Assembly (NCBI RefSeq): GCF_921293095.1
Contig: NC_060248.1
Coordinates: forward strand, 14,526,744 to 14,590,743
Source: Ischnura elegans
Lineage: Eukaryota > Arthropoda > Insecta > Odonata > Coenagrionidae
Reading direction: 5' to 3'
DNA length: 64,000 nucleotides
Both the position numbers and the translations under genes were made by a program. The notes under the pieces were generated by a model, which saw only the letters and a list, made by a program, of their open reading frames with translations, did no database searches and was not told where the DNA came from. Shown here in pieces: positions 32,535-45,800 of this stretch (its first letter is position 1; each line of letters starts with the position of its first letter).

Positions 32535-32965
32535 GACATTTGAATACTATGAAAGATTCACCATATTCTGCAGTGATACTATATCCGAAAAACCAAATAC
32601 CAACACGGAAACTAAAGGAACCAATTGGTGATGGTGAAAGATTTGTCAGGCATTAAAGGAAGGTACTATTAGGTATGGAAAATGTAGTGAAAAAAATCTG
32701 CCATTAATACATATTTCCAAAAAGGACCATAATTAAACAGAAATAATATATTTTCTCTTTTTTTTTTTGAAAAAATACCCTTCAAATACACAATTTATCA
32801 GAAACAAAAAAGTGTAACTGCAAGTATACTGTATTTCAATTATATACTGTATTATAGGCTTTGAAAGTAAAAATTGGTGTGCCATATGCTAAATATTTTT
32901 TTCATACACTTGAATAGTCATTACTCGTACACATTTCAGCACACTTTTTCCCTCAGTAATAATCC

Positions 32966-32971
32966 TTTATT
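32966..32971 (-). terminator. CYLD: Candidate polyadenylation signal of the CYLD gene
   Basis: TTTATT on the plus strand is AATAAA on the minus strand, about 680 bp after the stop codon. It is a plausible 3'-UTR end, chosen by position only. Confidence 0.35.
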
Positions 32972-33646
32972 GATGACGTACTGAAGTATTTTGCCATAAT
33001 ATCTCTATCTTGGGAGGAAAATAGTACCTTCAGCAGGACACCTCGGTCACATCCTTAAATACCCAACCCTCAAATGGTCAGCGGTCTCATCATCTTGGAC
33101 TGGACACACATACACACAAGTATGTATCGGTGAATAATGGTCATGTGTGAAAGTTTCCAAAGTAATGAGGAAATTCTATCATCAGAGAGAGAGAGAGCTG
33201 TTCCATCACTACACACACTTCATGAAAACCAGCTTTTTGGTGTTTATGGACCATAAAGAGCTAAGTAGATAATGACAGTCGTTTAGCTGCAGTTTCACAA
33301 TCACAAACACAATTGTTTAACCGGTAACATTCTTCATCCATCAGTTATGACGAAAGCACATGCTGAAGGTTTCTCTTTGGAGTAACAAGCTCTTGAAGGG
33401 GCAGCAATATTATTTCTTGCCATCTTGAATAACACATGAGTCCTTTAACTTTGATTAAAATTCTAAAAGATAAAACATACTGGTGTTGAATGTATTCATT
33501 TTGGCTTGTGCTATACACATTCAACCAGGCATTTATGACAATAAAATCATAGGTCCAGGTATATGTCAAGAAACAACACAATCACAACACACCTGCCTGA
33601 AACAGCATTATCTTTTGGCACGTAAAATCAATAGCTCATCACTCAC

Positions 33647-33837
33647 TCATCGGTACATCATCACATCAGGGCTTTGATACATGCACATGTACGCATCACA
33701 CAGCAGTCTCCTCGCATGTTCGGGTAACCTTCGGTTATCGGAGGAATCACCTAAAGCCCTCACCCCCTCCTCGGAAAGCCACAATGGAAGGTCTGGACAA
33801 GCAGTGACGGCAGGAACATTATGACCCTCTCCCCGAC
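33647..33837 (-). CDS. CYLD: CYLD terminal exon with stop codon
   Basis: It encodes residues 586-648 and stop TGA at 33649-33647. It carries VTACPDLPLWL and the family C-terminus RRLLCDAYMCMYQSP. Acceptor ttctttctttcag. Confidence 0.95.
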
Positions 33838-36800
33838 CTGAAAGAAAGAATGAACAACTATCGTCACAATTATATACAAATGGCTATGTGGCCACAGAAT
33901 TAAATAAAACTGAATTTGGGGCGATTATAGAATAATTTGTAGTTAAATCTAAACTTGAAGCTTGCATGTGGTGGACTCCATATTAGCAATGAAAGACACT
34001 TTGTCACCTTCACAATATATTTAAAAATTCTGAACAGTTTCGGCTGTCAAACCATAACCAAGTTCATAAATTTTTATGTGTCTTTTATAGCAAAATAAAT
34101 AGCAGAATATCATACCGATGGCAAAAAAAAAAGAATTTCATTTATAGGGTCTGTTACTAATCTTCATTAGCCTAGAAGATCTAATATTTAATTTTAAAGG
34201 ATTAATTTTTGTGTCACTGCATTTTATATTGTTTTCAGATGTTTTTACAATCTTCTATATTATTTCTACTGTGTAGATACCTTTTTCTCAACTTATACGC
34301 AACCAAACTCTACAAATGAGGTACCAAAATGCACAGAATTTATTAGAGAACATGCGACGGCATATCTTACTTCCTAAATATTGCTATTGTTTCCTAAAAT
34401 AGTTTTTAAATAATTAAAAAAAAAACAAAAAAAAGTAAACATTCCTGCCGTTAACGGCGCACAAACTGATACATTTGTTCATTTGCAACAATATCTTGCA
34501 TTCTTTAAATAGCTTATATCAAAACGCGGCTGATTCCACATTCAAGTCTCCTGTTGATACGTAAGTATGAGTCATCATGTGCGTTTAACAGAGGATAGTG
34601 TAATTACGTCCAATGTTGTGTTTAAAGAGGTCCTCTGACCTCAATTTGTACATGAACATTCCAATTAAATTTGTACATAAGACCCTGCCTTTTTTTTCTA
34701 ATTTTAAAATTAGAAACATGCCTATCCCTCTGTGGACCTGCATTGAAAATAGCAGGCGCAGCATGCTCGTGTTATATCTACTACTGTTTTTCACATGAAG
34801 AACTCAACAGATAACTCTCCATTCCCAGGGATTACAACCCTAAGATTGGTGCATATCTGCATGCCAACCCTCAATTTCTCCATTTACTCTATTACTAGTT
34901 CCTTTCCTTTCCGAATTGTTCTTCCTTCTTGTGTCCTTCTTTATCTACCCCAACTACAGGATCTCAGGGTTTCTTCTGGAACTTTTCCTTCAAAATTCCT
35001 CATAATTTTAGTTTTGGTAAGTAGGTAAGGATAAATTTTTCTAGCAATCAACTTAATACTCCTCTGCTAATACTTTACTTCAATAATTATTGTTTTGAGA
35101 CTCATTTTAAGAGTGGAAAAGGCAAGCAATGCGTGTTCTCAAGACTATGTCAGCCTGTGGCATTATGAGTGAATTTACCTCTGTAGACACTTAAATCTTC
35201 CATATAAAAGTACTGTATCTAGTAATATTCCAAATAAAATACAAAAAAAAACTTAATGGGACCACAAGTCTCCTCGCTAAGCATGATAATCGGGCTCAAC
35301 TGTTACTGTCTGCTTCTTGACTTTAAATTATCGTCTCATCATTTATGCCTCGAATTGGCGATAGGCTACATCTTATAAGCTTACATCCCAGCATAGGCTA
35401 TAGGTGTGATTCCCCCTGCCTCTCAATTGTCTCCACTTAAAAGAAATGAGATTGCTTGGGTACCAAATGGATGCCGTGAGCTGTGCCAGCACAAGTATAT
35501 GCTATAGATACCAATGCTGGACCAGGTCAAAGACCACAAAAAGAGACAAAGAACATTAGATAGATACAAAATCAAGCTTACTGAAATCCAAATGAATATT
35601 TCTTAATTGAAAAATAGGACATAGGAAATAGACAGCCATCAAAATTCAATTTAAATTCAGATAATAATAATGTTAAATGTTTTTGAGCTTGTGTATTGTA
35701 CTTATCAATGTCAAGATATTACAATTCAATTACTGTGTCCTCTATGTTAAGCATCATAGGAGTTAGAATGAGGGTTATCGCAATCACAATGGAGTAAATG
35801 ATGAAAAATAAATCTATCAAAGACATGTAGCACTGAACATGGTACCACTAAACAAGGTAGGTTATTACACATCCAGTGATGGCATAAACTAGGATGTACA
35901 TATTTACTATTTTGTATCAACAGGAGTATATCAACGGCTAACCAAGGAGTCTTCGTTTACTTTCAAGAGGTAAAAGACAGTCAATGTCAATTTCCCTCAG
36001 ACACCATTTATGGAACTGACATAAAAATCAAAGTTATTCTACATTATTTAAGTTTATAAGAACAAACACATGTCTAAGAACAAAGAGTGAAAGCTACTAT
36101 GAATTCAACCGTAGAATGAGAGCAAATAAAATAATAATGTTCATACAGATTATAAAAACCTCCCTTTGTTATTTACTTATTTACATTTTTGTCAACCTTT
36201 TTCACAATTTGCACCCCAGGTGACATCATGTACAGAACATTATCATATCGGTGATGGGAATGATCTACCTTTAGTACCATGGTAATAGTAGTACCACTAT
36301 GACATTGGATGTACAAATGTCAAATTCCAGGAGTTGATAAAGAAATATAGCTTTCGAACCTTCTCGGTCAGCCATGGAATCAAAGAAACACCATGGGGCA
36401 TCTGGTCCCGACCCCTGTCGAACAAATGCAACATAATGGGAAGTTTCAATGCAGACGACAGCAAAAAGCTCCATGTAGAGGCGTGGAATGGGACAGTGCT
36501 CTTGCAGGATGGCAAACTCGGGTGGCACCGAGAGTGGGATTGGATGGTGTGTCCGACGGCGCTCATGACCATGGGCCTGTAAGGCAACCAATGCATGCAT
36601 AATGATGAGTACAACCCCTCTAGGCATACCCTCCCTTACCATGTTAACCAAAAGATACTTCACCGGCTTCCACTCCGGCTTTCGGATTAAAGAAAAACAT
36701 AGCAATCTCACGAAAAATATCCCCAGAAAGGCTATTAATATTCAGTGAGTGAATCACCTGTGCATCTCAATTTAATTTTGGCATTTGAAACAGCATACTG

Positions 36801-39800
36801 GCAACATCGCCCAATCATTTAGCATGAACGAGTATTTGATGACCAAGAATTTTGCTTCAAGAAATCAGAACTGGAATAAATTACTCTCAACTTTATTCCC
36901 CTGCCTGCTCATTTTCACATGTTTTTGTTTCAACGGTTCATTTATATATACATAACCTTTGTATTTTTAATACTGGTCCTGTCACCATGAGTTGCAGGAT
37001 TTATAATAACCTACCTGCCTCATTAAAAGATGAAAAGGTGAAAGGAAATTTCTCCTCTAAATTAAAGATGTACCTTTTAAACAATACCTTTTATTCTATT
37101 GAGGAATTCCTCAATTCTTAATTGTTTTGTTGTAACTGTGTAACATTCTTTTATGTATTGTTCATTCAGAATCTCTTGTGTAAGTGTTTATCCTTTTTGA
37201 CGGGTCCTATATATGTTTTTGCATATCTTTTGGCACCAATAAATTTATTATTATTATTATTTATATTTTTCTTCGGTATTACATACTTTAGCAAAGGTTA
37301 CTTATAGTATATCATCCAAGACCTGCATGATGCTTGGATGTCCAGTGGATGGTAAAATCTTACACCTTTTTTTGGAGTTATTATTTCTGTTGTCATCAAT
37401 AAAATGGGTGCCACCATTGTGTCACTTTCAAGTTAATTAATTATGCACCACTCTGAATAGTATATTTTTTAATACCAAGCTAATTATGTGGCTGGGACTT
37501 TTTGGCATCGCTATATCCATAATGTTTTAGAAGCTAATCATAGACCCTTCAATGGCAAACTGGTAACTACTTGTCATAATGGCATTCTCTCTTTACCGTA
37601 CTAACTAAAATAAGCTTCAACTGTACCTCCCTCTTCCTTTAAGATAATTTCAGTCACATCATGAGACATGATGAAGACAATAGTTGAAAGGAAGGCCTTG
37701 GATGATATAATACATATAAGTAACCAGTGATAAAGGATGTGATACAGAAGAAAAATGTAGCTGAACAATAAAAACCAAAAACATTTGAAAATAATCAAGT
37801 AGGAGAATAGAGTGGTGAGCTGCATCAGTGCAATCCTGACTGGGATGGCTGACCACTGATGATAATGACGATGAAAGGGGAAATTACCGTTTCCAGACAA
37901 GGTGAGCAGAATGCAATGCTTTCCAAGCCGTTGCCGCACTGCCCAAAGCACTCCCTGCACTCATGGCTGGCCAATTTCCCACAAACAATGCACTGCCGTG
38001 GAGCTGCAATGAACAAATTACGTAGATACAGATATCATCATTCCCATAATGGATCACTACTAACATCAAAACAATAAGATTTCCCATACAATTCAAGATA
38101 GGTTACACATGGGCAACACGTATATATTATCATTCAACGCAACCAATTATGTAGATGTAAGGATATATTTCAAGAAGTACCCAAATTATCGTAACTAATC
38201 AGTGCTAATATCTGCTGTCCTGTATGCCTCTGAGACATGGACAATCACAGTAACACAAGAGGAAAAAATCAGATGGGGGGAAAGAAAGATAATCAGAAGA
38301 ATATATGCTGCTGATATTTATGCAGGAATATGAAGAATAAGGACAAATGCCTAAGTATACATAACAGAGAACCAAACATCATATCAGTTTAGAAACGAGG
38401 CTGACTTAATAAGGGCTGGTCATGCATGGCACATGAAGGAAAGCACTGCAGACAAAAAGTTTTTCTTGACACTCCAGGAAGGAGGAGAAACACACGAAGA
38501 CCACAAAAGCAGTGGCTTGATGACGTAGAAGCCAACTTGAGACGAACGGGGATCAGGATATAGAGGCGAGATGCAGAAGATAGAGATGAACGGAGGCAAA
38601 ATGTTTCAGAAGCCAGAGTCCCTTAAAGGCTACTGCACCACGGATGATATCATCACTCCCATATTATGCTCTTTGCAAAGCAGGCCGTTTGGACACATTT
38701 GAAAAGGTATGACTCCAATTGACACTAAAATGCGCCTTTCTGAGATTTGGTATTATGAGGGAAGTCACAAACCTTTACTATGACACCCTTTTCCTGCCAC
38801 TGGGACTCTAAGGGCAAATGGCTGATAAATCAGCCCCTTGCTAGTTCTAAATCCCAGCTAATGAGAGCAAGCACATGACTGGAATTTTGATCATGTGAGA
38901 GTGGTGGGCCAAGTCTGACAGAATCATCCATTCACAGTAAACTGCTCCTTCCTGGGTACATATTGGCACTTGGTGCACAGCAAATGCATTAAAGAGAGCT
39001 GGGGATTTGGCGTCAGTCTGCCTATAACACACATCTCATGTACTGGAAGGACTTCCAGTGAGTGAATGACCAGAAATTGACACTACGAAAGATATCTGGA
39101 GACCTTATTCAAGAATGAAACCATACAAGGAAGAAAGAAGGAAAAGCCAGGACTTAACTCCACCAGCCTCACTGGTGATGGGGTAAAGTCCATGCCTGCC
39201 AAAGCGAAGGTTGTGAGTTCTTGTCCCACCTCTAGGTTTGCCCTCTCCAGGGGTACGCGTGAATGTGATTGTCCATCAATGCTATTGATTAGTTTCCCCT
39301 GGTGTAAAGGCCTTAAAGAGACTGTTTTCAGGGCAGTGAAGATATTTTTTAATACAAATTAAATGTGAGATAGTATACATAATTACACAATGCTGTGTGC
39401 TCATCTCATGATTCTCATGCAATTAGTGAATGATACTTAAGTACTACACTACCAAGAGTAAAACTGCCCATTAAATGCATCAATTCATGTATTCCTTGTG
39501 ACACAAGCTATAGAGGCAGAATTAGGATGGCCGACAGAGCAAAATGCATTGGCACAGTGGAACTCCCATTTACGGCCTTGAAATCTACAGCCTAATGACC
39601 TGCGGTTCAAATTGCTGGGAGAATCGAGATGACTGTGGATAGCTGTTAAGCAAAAAATGAGAGAAGACATGAAAAACAAGCCAATACATAGTGAGAGAGA
39701 CTTAGGTTTGAAAAACTTGAAATTTCAGAGTTGAAAAAGTCAAATCGTGTGGTCGAGTCATGACATTCCACGGTTTTCAATATACATATAGGAAGAACAT

Positions 39801-42800
39801 ATGGCCTTTAATTGGCTCCACTTAAGTAACAAAGTCACGTACGACCTCATACCAGTTAGGAGAGTCTTGATTTGATGATTGAGAGAGACTGGAAATGGAA
39901 TGAAAATCTCCAGTAGTTCTTGCTGCGCCAAAAACCTTCATTGAAGTCCAATAGAAACCCCAATGCCATCAAAACTGCCTTACTCCACAACTTCCATGAT
40001 GAGAAGAAAATTAAGGGGTGGATTTGTTTATGCATTCACAATACACACTTTGCATCCTTCACCTCATCAGCCTGTCAAAGTGATCAAGAAAAACAATATG
40101 TGCCACTCGAGGTAAACACCAAAACAACAGTGGAGACAATTACGGATACGATAGACTCTCGTTAATACGAACAACCCTTTTACGAAGTTTTTGTTATTAC
40201 AAAATTAAGAACCTCAGTACCGGTCCCGGCGGTTACAAAATGAACTTTATTATGAAGTTCCGCGAAATTGCAACGGCATTTAGGTTGATATACACTTTGC
40301 TACGTTATCATCATAGATCTACATTTAAGTTCTCTTCTTGTACTGTGTCCGAGAGCATCAATTTTAGTTCTTTCTTCAGTAGGAGATATTTCAATATGCA
40401 CTCAACATTATACAATAAGCTTCATTCCTGTGAAATTATGGTGACCCACTCATTAACACTCGTAAATTGGACATACATATAGTTAGTCCTCTTCCTACGC
40501 ATATTGGATTCACTACCTTTCAGAGATACGAACATTTGAAAAATTCAAGTGCGCCAGAAATTTCAAATTTGGCGCATTCGGAGTATGCCGATGCGACATT
40601 ACGTGGCGTAGAGGAGCTTGTATTTTGGGTATAATCTGAACAAAGTATCATTTACTCCTGTGTGAAGTCAGGAACTGTTAAGTGTTTCGCCCATTCTTTC
40701 TTCCCGCAGACAGCGATTTTTTTCGGCTCCGGCTACGTTGCAAGCTAGATAATTTCGTCACAATCGTGAGTTAACGCAAAGGTTGATGCAGTGTTGCATT
40801 TTGCAGGATGTATAGGTTTATCAACTTACAAGCAAGATCTCGCAAAGTATCCTCTTCGTACATCGAGGACTTGCGCATAATTTAATCGCGTATATTATAC
40901 AGTTGACTCTGAAGATTATAAATGTGGGAGATTGAAGACACAAGAAATTTTGACAAGGTTTTTTTTCCTTTGATGATTCCTAAAAGAAACGTTCATACAA
41001 ATTTCGTTGTTATGAACCTCCGGTTTTTCGGTTCCGTGAACTTCGTAATGACAAGAGTTTATTGTATCACTCTCCCTTCCCTCCACCACTAGGATCTCAA
41101 CGCAAAGCCAGAAACTCACCCAACACACGTCATGTGCTGCCAATTACCATTGCCACTTAAGTAGACCCATATTCAATATTTTACCACACATTATGTTAGA
41201 CATTCTCTAAACCAAAAGCAACTGCAGTAATTATGAACTGATCTCAGACATTCACCACTACTCCACTAGATAACAACATGACCCGCACCAACCATTCATA
41301 TGAAAGAGAAAATATGCAATTGGGCTGTCACTGCAAAACAAATTTCCAATGCATGAAAAAAAAAATTCTCCACAAACAGAGAAGTCAAAGAAAAATTCAC
41401 GAGATTTCTCCTATACCAATTACATTACTCTGTAAATGAATTTTTTATCTGGTGATAACTCATTAGCAATCAACTTCATTTATACAAACACATGTTTTAA
41501 AGTGTATCCCATATTTCATCTATGCATATATTTTTTATAGAGATGGGTCGAATAGCAGATTTCTCGAATTCGAATATCGAATTCGAATATTAAATCATCG
41601 CTCGAATATTCGAATACCTCGAATTTCGAATACCTCGAATACTAAATGATGAATGCTAGTATGTTTGACTCTGTTGCCTATGCAGCAGGCAACACAAGAT
41701 TTTGGGGAGTAATTTTGATTACCTTTAAATGATTCGAACAGGAATTTAGCTGATTAATGAATATTTTAATTTTATGGAAACAATTGGGCATATAATTAAT
41801 TCAACTAACATCGCTTTACCCTCACTCCTGCTGCCAAGTGCTAGCTGACAATCTGAGGCATTTTGCAAAATACAAGCTCTTTTCCACCGGATTTTCTTCA
41901 ATTATTTTGTTAGTTTTTTTTGTTAGTTATTATTATTAGTCCATCTTTGGGAGTTCTCACGAGATAAGAAGATGAATTGGAATTGCTATCAGGGAGAAAC
42001 CAAATATTCTGAGAAAATATCCCTTTGTCTGGGACTGTAACAATAAAGATTTATATCACCACTCATAAATTGTAACTTGATATATGTTTTCAGAAAAAAA
42101 TACGGCATCAACTCCCGAGAAGCTCTGCTGCTCATATCGAGTTTCGCCAGAATGCTAACAATAAGTCTCCGTCATATTTTGACATTTATTTCTTTGCGTA
42201 AAATGCTTAAATAAACTCAGAAATACGTCGTGTTTGGTCTTATTCTTTTTTAAATTACGCGCACATTACTAATATTTCAATTCAATAAAGGTGTAACATC
42301 AATTGACGAAAGTCATTCTTAGACACCTTTTGTGCTAATAGATGACTCATGCAGCGGTTGACCTCCACAGAAATGGGGAACTTCGAAGCTGGTAGGAAAA
42401 AAAAGGTCAGTGGGGGAGAAAAGGGAGGGCCCGAAAGACGTTTCTATTGTTCTTGTGTAACTTGGTATTTTTTCGAAGCTAAGGTCTTCGTAATATGATC
42501 CCTGCGCGAGCTGTGACCTTTTTTTTTATTTCGAAGAAGAGGAAAGCCTCAGAGTGCTGAATGGAGAGGGATACCGGATCTTGGGAAATGCGCTAATGTA
42601 AGTATCCCACGTTACTCACACAGCTGTTGACCTCCAGAAATGGGGAACTTCGAAGCAGGTAGCCAGAAAAAGGTCAGTGGGTGAGAAAAGGGGGGAGGGC
42701 GTGAAACACGTTTTTATTGTTCTCGTAACTCGATATTTTTTTCGAAGCAGGGGTCTTCGTAATGCGATCCCTGCGCGATCTGGGACCTTTTGTTTGATTT

Positions 42801-45800
42801 CGGAGAAGAGGAAAGCGTCAGAGTGGGTGAGGCAAGTGCTGAATGGAGGGGGATAGCGGATCGTGGGAAATGCGCCAATGTCACTATCCCACGGCACTGA
42901 GGTTCTCCTGGTGGGGGGAATCGGGGATTTTTGGATTTTTTCACCCGACCATTTTCGGTACTCGTACGGTCGAACCGTAAGAGTACGGTCGAACTCTTTT
43001 CACCGCTAAAATCCACGAATTTGATGTAATTCGTCAACTTGCGTAAAACGGCGCTGCGAGCACTAAACGACTTAGAGTTCTCTTCATTTTTCCGAGTCAA
43101 CTACCAACGACGTGCGTGCGACAGTGTATGACGCGAAATTCAAAGTATTCGAGGTATTCGAGGCGGTACTTTTCGCATAACTATTCGAAACCTCGAATAT
43201 CGAATACTTTCTAATATTCGAGGTATTCGAGTATTCGCGGATACTATTCGCACATCTCTAATTTTTTTATTATTAGCTGGCGCATCTTATTTTTTCCACC
43301 ATGACAATTTTCTATGGATGTGCCATGTGTCTAAATCAAAGTTCACATTGCTGTTTGATCTTTTGGCAAGTATCATAATTATTATTGCAACACAACACTC
43401 TTCCAACAGACACAGCTTCCACACCGCAGAGCATAATCACACATCCTCATTTCCCATGGTGTTCAACACAGTCAAAATACATACATACACCCATACTTAC
43501 TCATTATTTCCAGTTTTCAAGTCTAGAGTTTTGAAAATAGTCACGTCATATAATTGCAGTTTTTATGAACAAAAGTGATTTCTTTAACTATTACATTAAT
43601 TTTTTAACATTTTAACCCATATATTCTTATTCTTCAATATTTTGACCACATGATTTCTCTCATGAGATATTAAAGAATTTTCGTTAGTGCCAAATTAACC
43701 GCAAAATTTTGGGTGATATCACTCAAGTATGTATTCCTCAAAACAAATTCTGTCCTTCACATGTTTGGCATCATCATTGACATAACCTTTAGGAAAACAT
43801 CATTCGAATGAATTTGTGGATGGTGCCTCATTTTTTAATAAGTGCCATATCCAGGTGCTGCGTGATTGTATTAAAGAACGAATCATAGAGATTCAAAAAT
43901 TACAAAACTTTCAATATCAAAGCACTCTTGATGTGACGTCCGATTGAACTTAATTGCTCAAGATTCAATTCTATACATTCACATAACTCTACAGAATATG
44001 CTGTCACATATCTTTTAAATAAGTAACGTACAAGATTGAAAGAATCATTAGAACATTTCAAAATATATGCCAATTTGATGCTCATTGTGTGTGTTTTTGG
44101 GGTGCTCAATTGATTAAGTGCAAAAGGACTCTTGAGTCATTCTCATCAAATTCCTTCCTCTACCTACACAATGTGCACCATAGCATTCCAACGGTGTATT
44201 TCAGTACCTACTTTTCTACTTGTGTGAGGTAAATCTGAACAAGCTTGAGCTGTGATGTGGAGCTGTTAAATAAATATACTTATCCATGAAAATTTTTTCA
44301 CCCAACCACATGTCCGCCTCATATTGTCCTAGCCACAGGATGATGCCAACACTACAAGGTTTCATTGCATTAAATAGAACAAATTAGAGTTTTTACTGAC
44401 CAAAAACCACTTCTATAAAGTAAATGAGCACATAAAGGCCTCATTGCTGTGTCTACCCCTTCATCAGATATCAAAGCTTCAATCCAATTGTACTCATTGC
44501 CATTCTATAAAGGCCTGGTTACACGACACATTAACACGTACGGGTTAATGTCTAAATGTATGAACGCGAGAATGAACGCCAAAATGCACCGTGTAACCAC
44601 CCAACTTGTGCGAATGCATGCACAGAAAATAGAACCTGTTCTAATTTGGTTCATGCATTCGTACATGTTCCGTTCCGGTCCATCAAAATCATTCACGCAA
44701 ACGTACATTAACTTGTACGTGTTAATGTACCGTGTAACCAGGCCTTAAGACTGCAAAGATAAAAATGCAGTAAAATCATGCAGTTAAAGGGGTACATGTG
44801 AGTTTAAAATTAGTATGTCTTTGTTAGAATATTAATTACCACATTCTAGGCTTACTAGATCTAAAAAAACAAAAAACATTTAAGATCAACAGTTGGATAG
44901 AGCCATTGTTTTACATATATAATATCACAGAAGAGACTCTTAGACAAGACAGTGAGTGTGGTACTTTTCTATTGAAATGGTGCAATGCCTGATTAACAAA
45001 TTTCAAATCAGTCAAAACCTATTGATTCCCATAAGATAAATGAGACCTAATTATTGGATTTTGACTTCACGACAATGCACAAAATTTACAATTCCTCATT
45101 TACAAATGCATAGTTGGATATATATATTTCAAATGCCTACGTTTATTCCAATAATAAACTACAGCAGCTTTCAATATCAGAGAGACTACTTAATAAAAAT
45201 GGTGAAAATTACCCCATCTGTTGTAGTAAAAAAACTAATACAAAAAAACATCCATCAGAATTTGTCTTTCCACAAAGCTACAACCTCTGAAAATGTTATC
45301 TAGACAAAAAAAACACAATTTTTAATATGCAATATGATAACTCCACATTGAATACTCATAGAGACTTAATTTTCTTACTCAAGTATTAAACAATTACAAC
45401 TCCACAACTCAAGCTTTTTTCACATTTCCACTTTTTCAGAAATACAATTTTACAAAAGTACACATTTTCCAACTCATTGAATCTCACTAGTAGGAGCGAA
45501 GTTCAACAAAAAAATTAGAGATGGGTTGAATAGCATTTTCCTCAAATTTGAATACGAATACATACTTATATAATTTTTTCCCAAATACCTCACTAGAATA
45601 TTGAATCCAGCACTACTGAATACAGAAAATGCATTTTCCACCAATTTTTAATACAAATGGCAATATACAAGCAAAAAATGCTGAAACGTTTGCAAGTCAT
45701 TCCACTTTAATTCAGCTCCTAAATCCCAATGCAACCGTCACTCACGATTACATCAAACTTGTGTGCATGGCGAGCACCGCAATTCTTTTTTTATATGGAT

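Noticed and set aside
34585-34798. Overlapping ORFs of 69 and 61 codons on opposite strands
   Set aside because: They are AT-rich intronic sequence of CYLD with no motif, splice context or homologous pattern.
41640-43260. tcgaat/attcga clusters considered as a CRISPR-like or regulatory array
   Set aside because: Spacing is irregular, the repeats are short and palindromic, and they sit at the ends of a transposable element with a target duplication.
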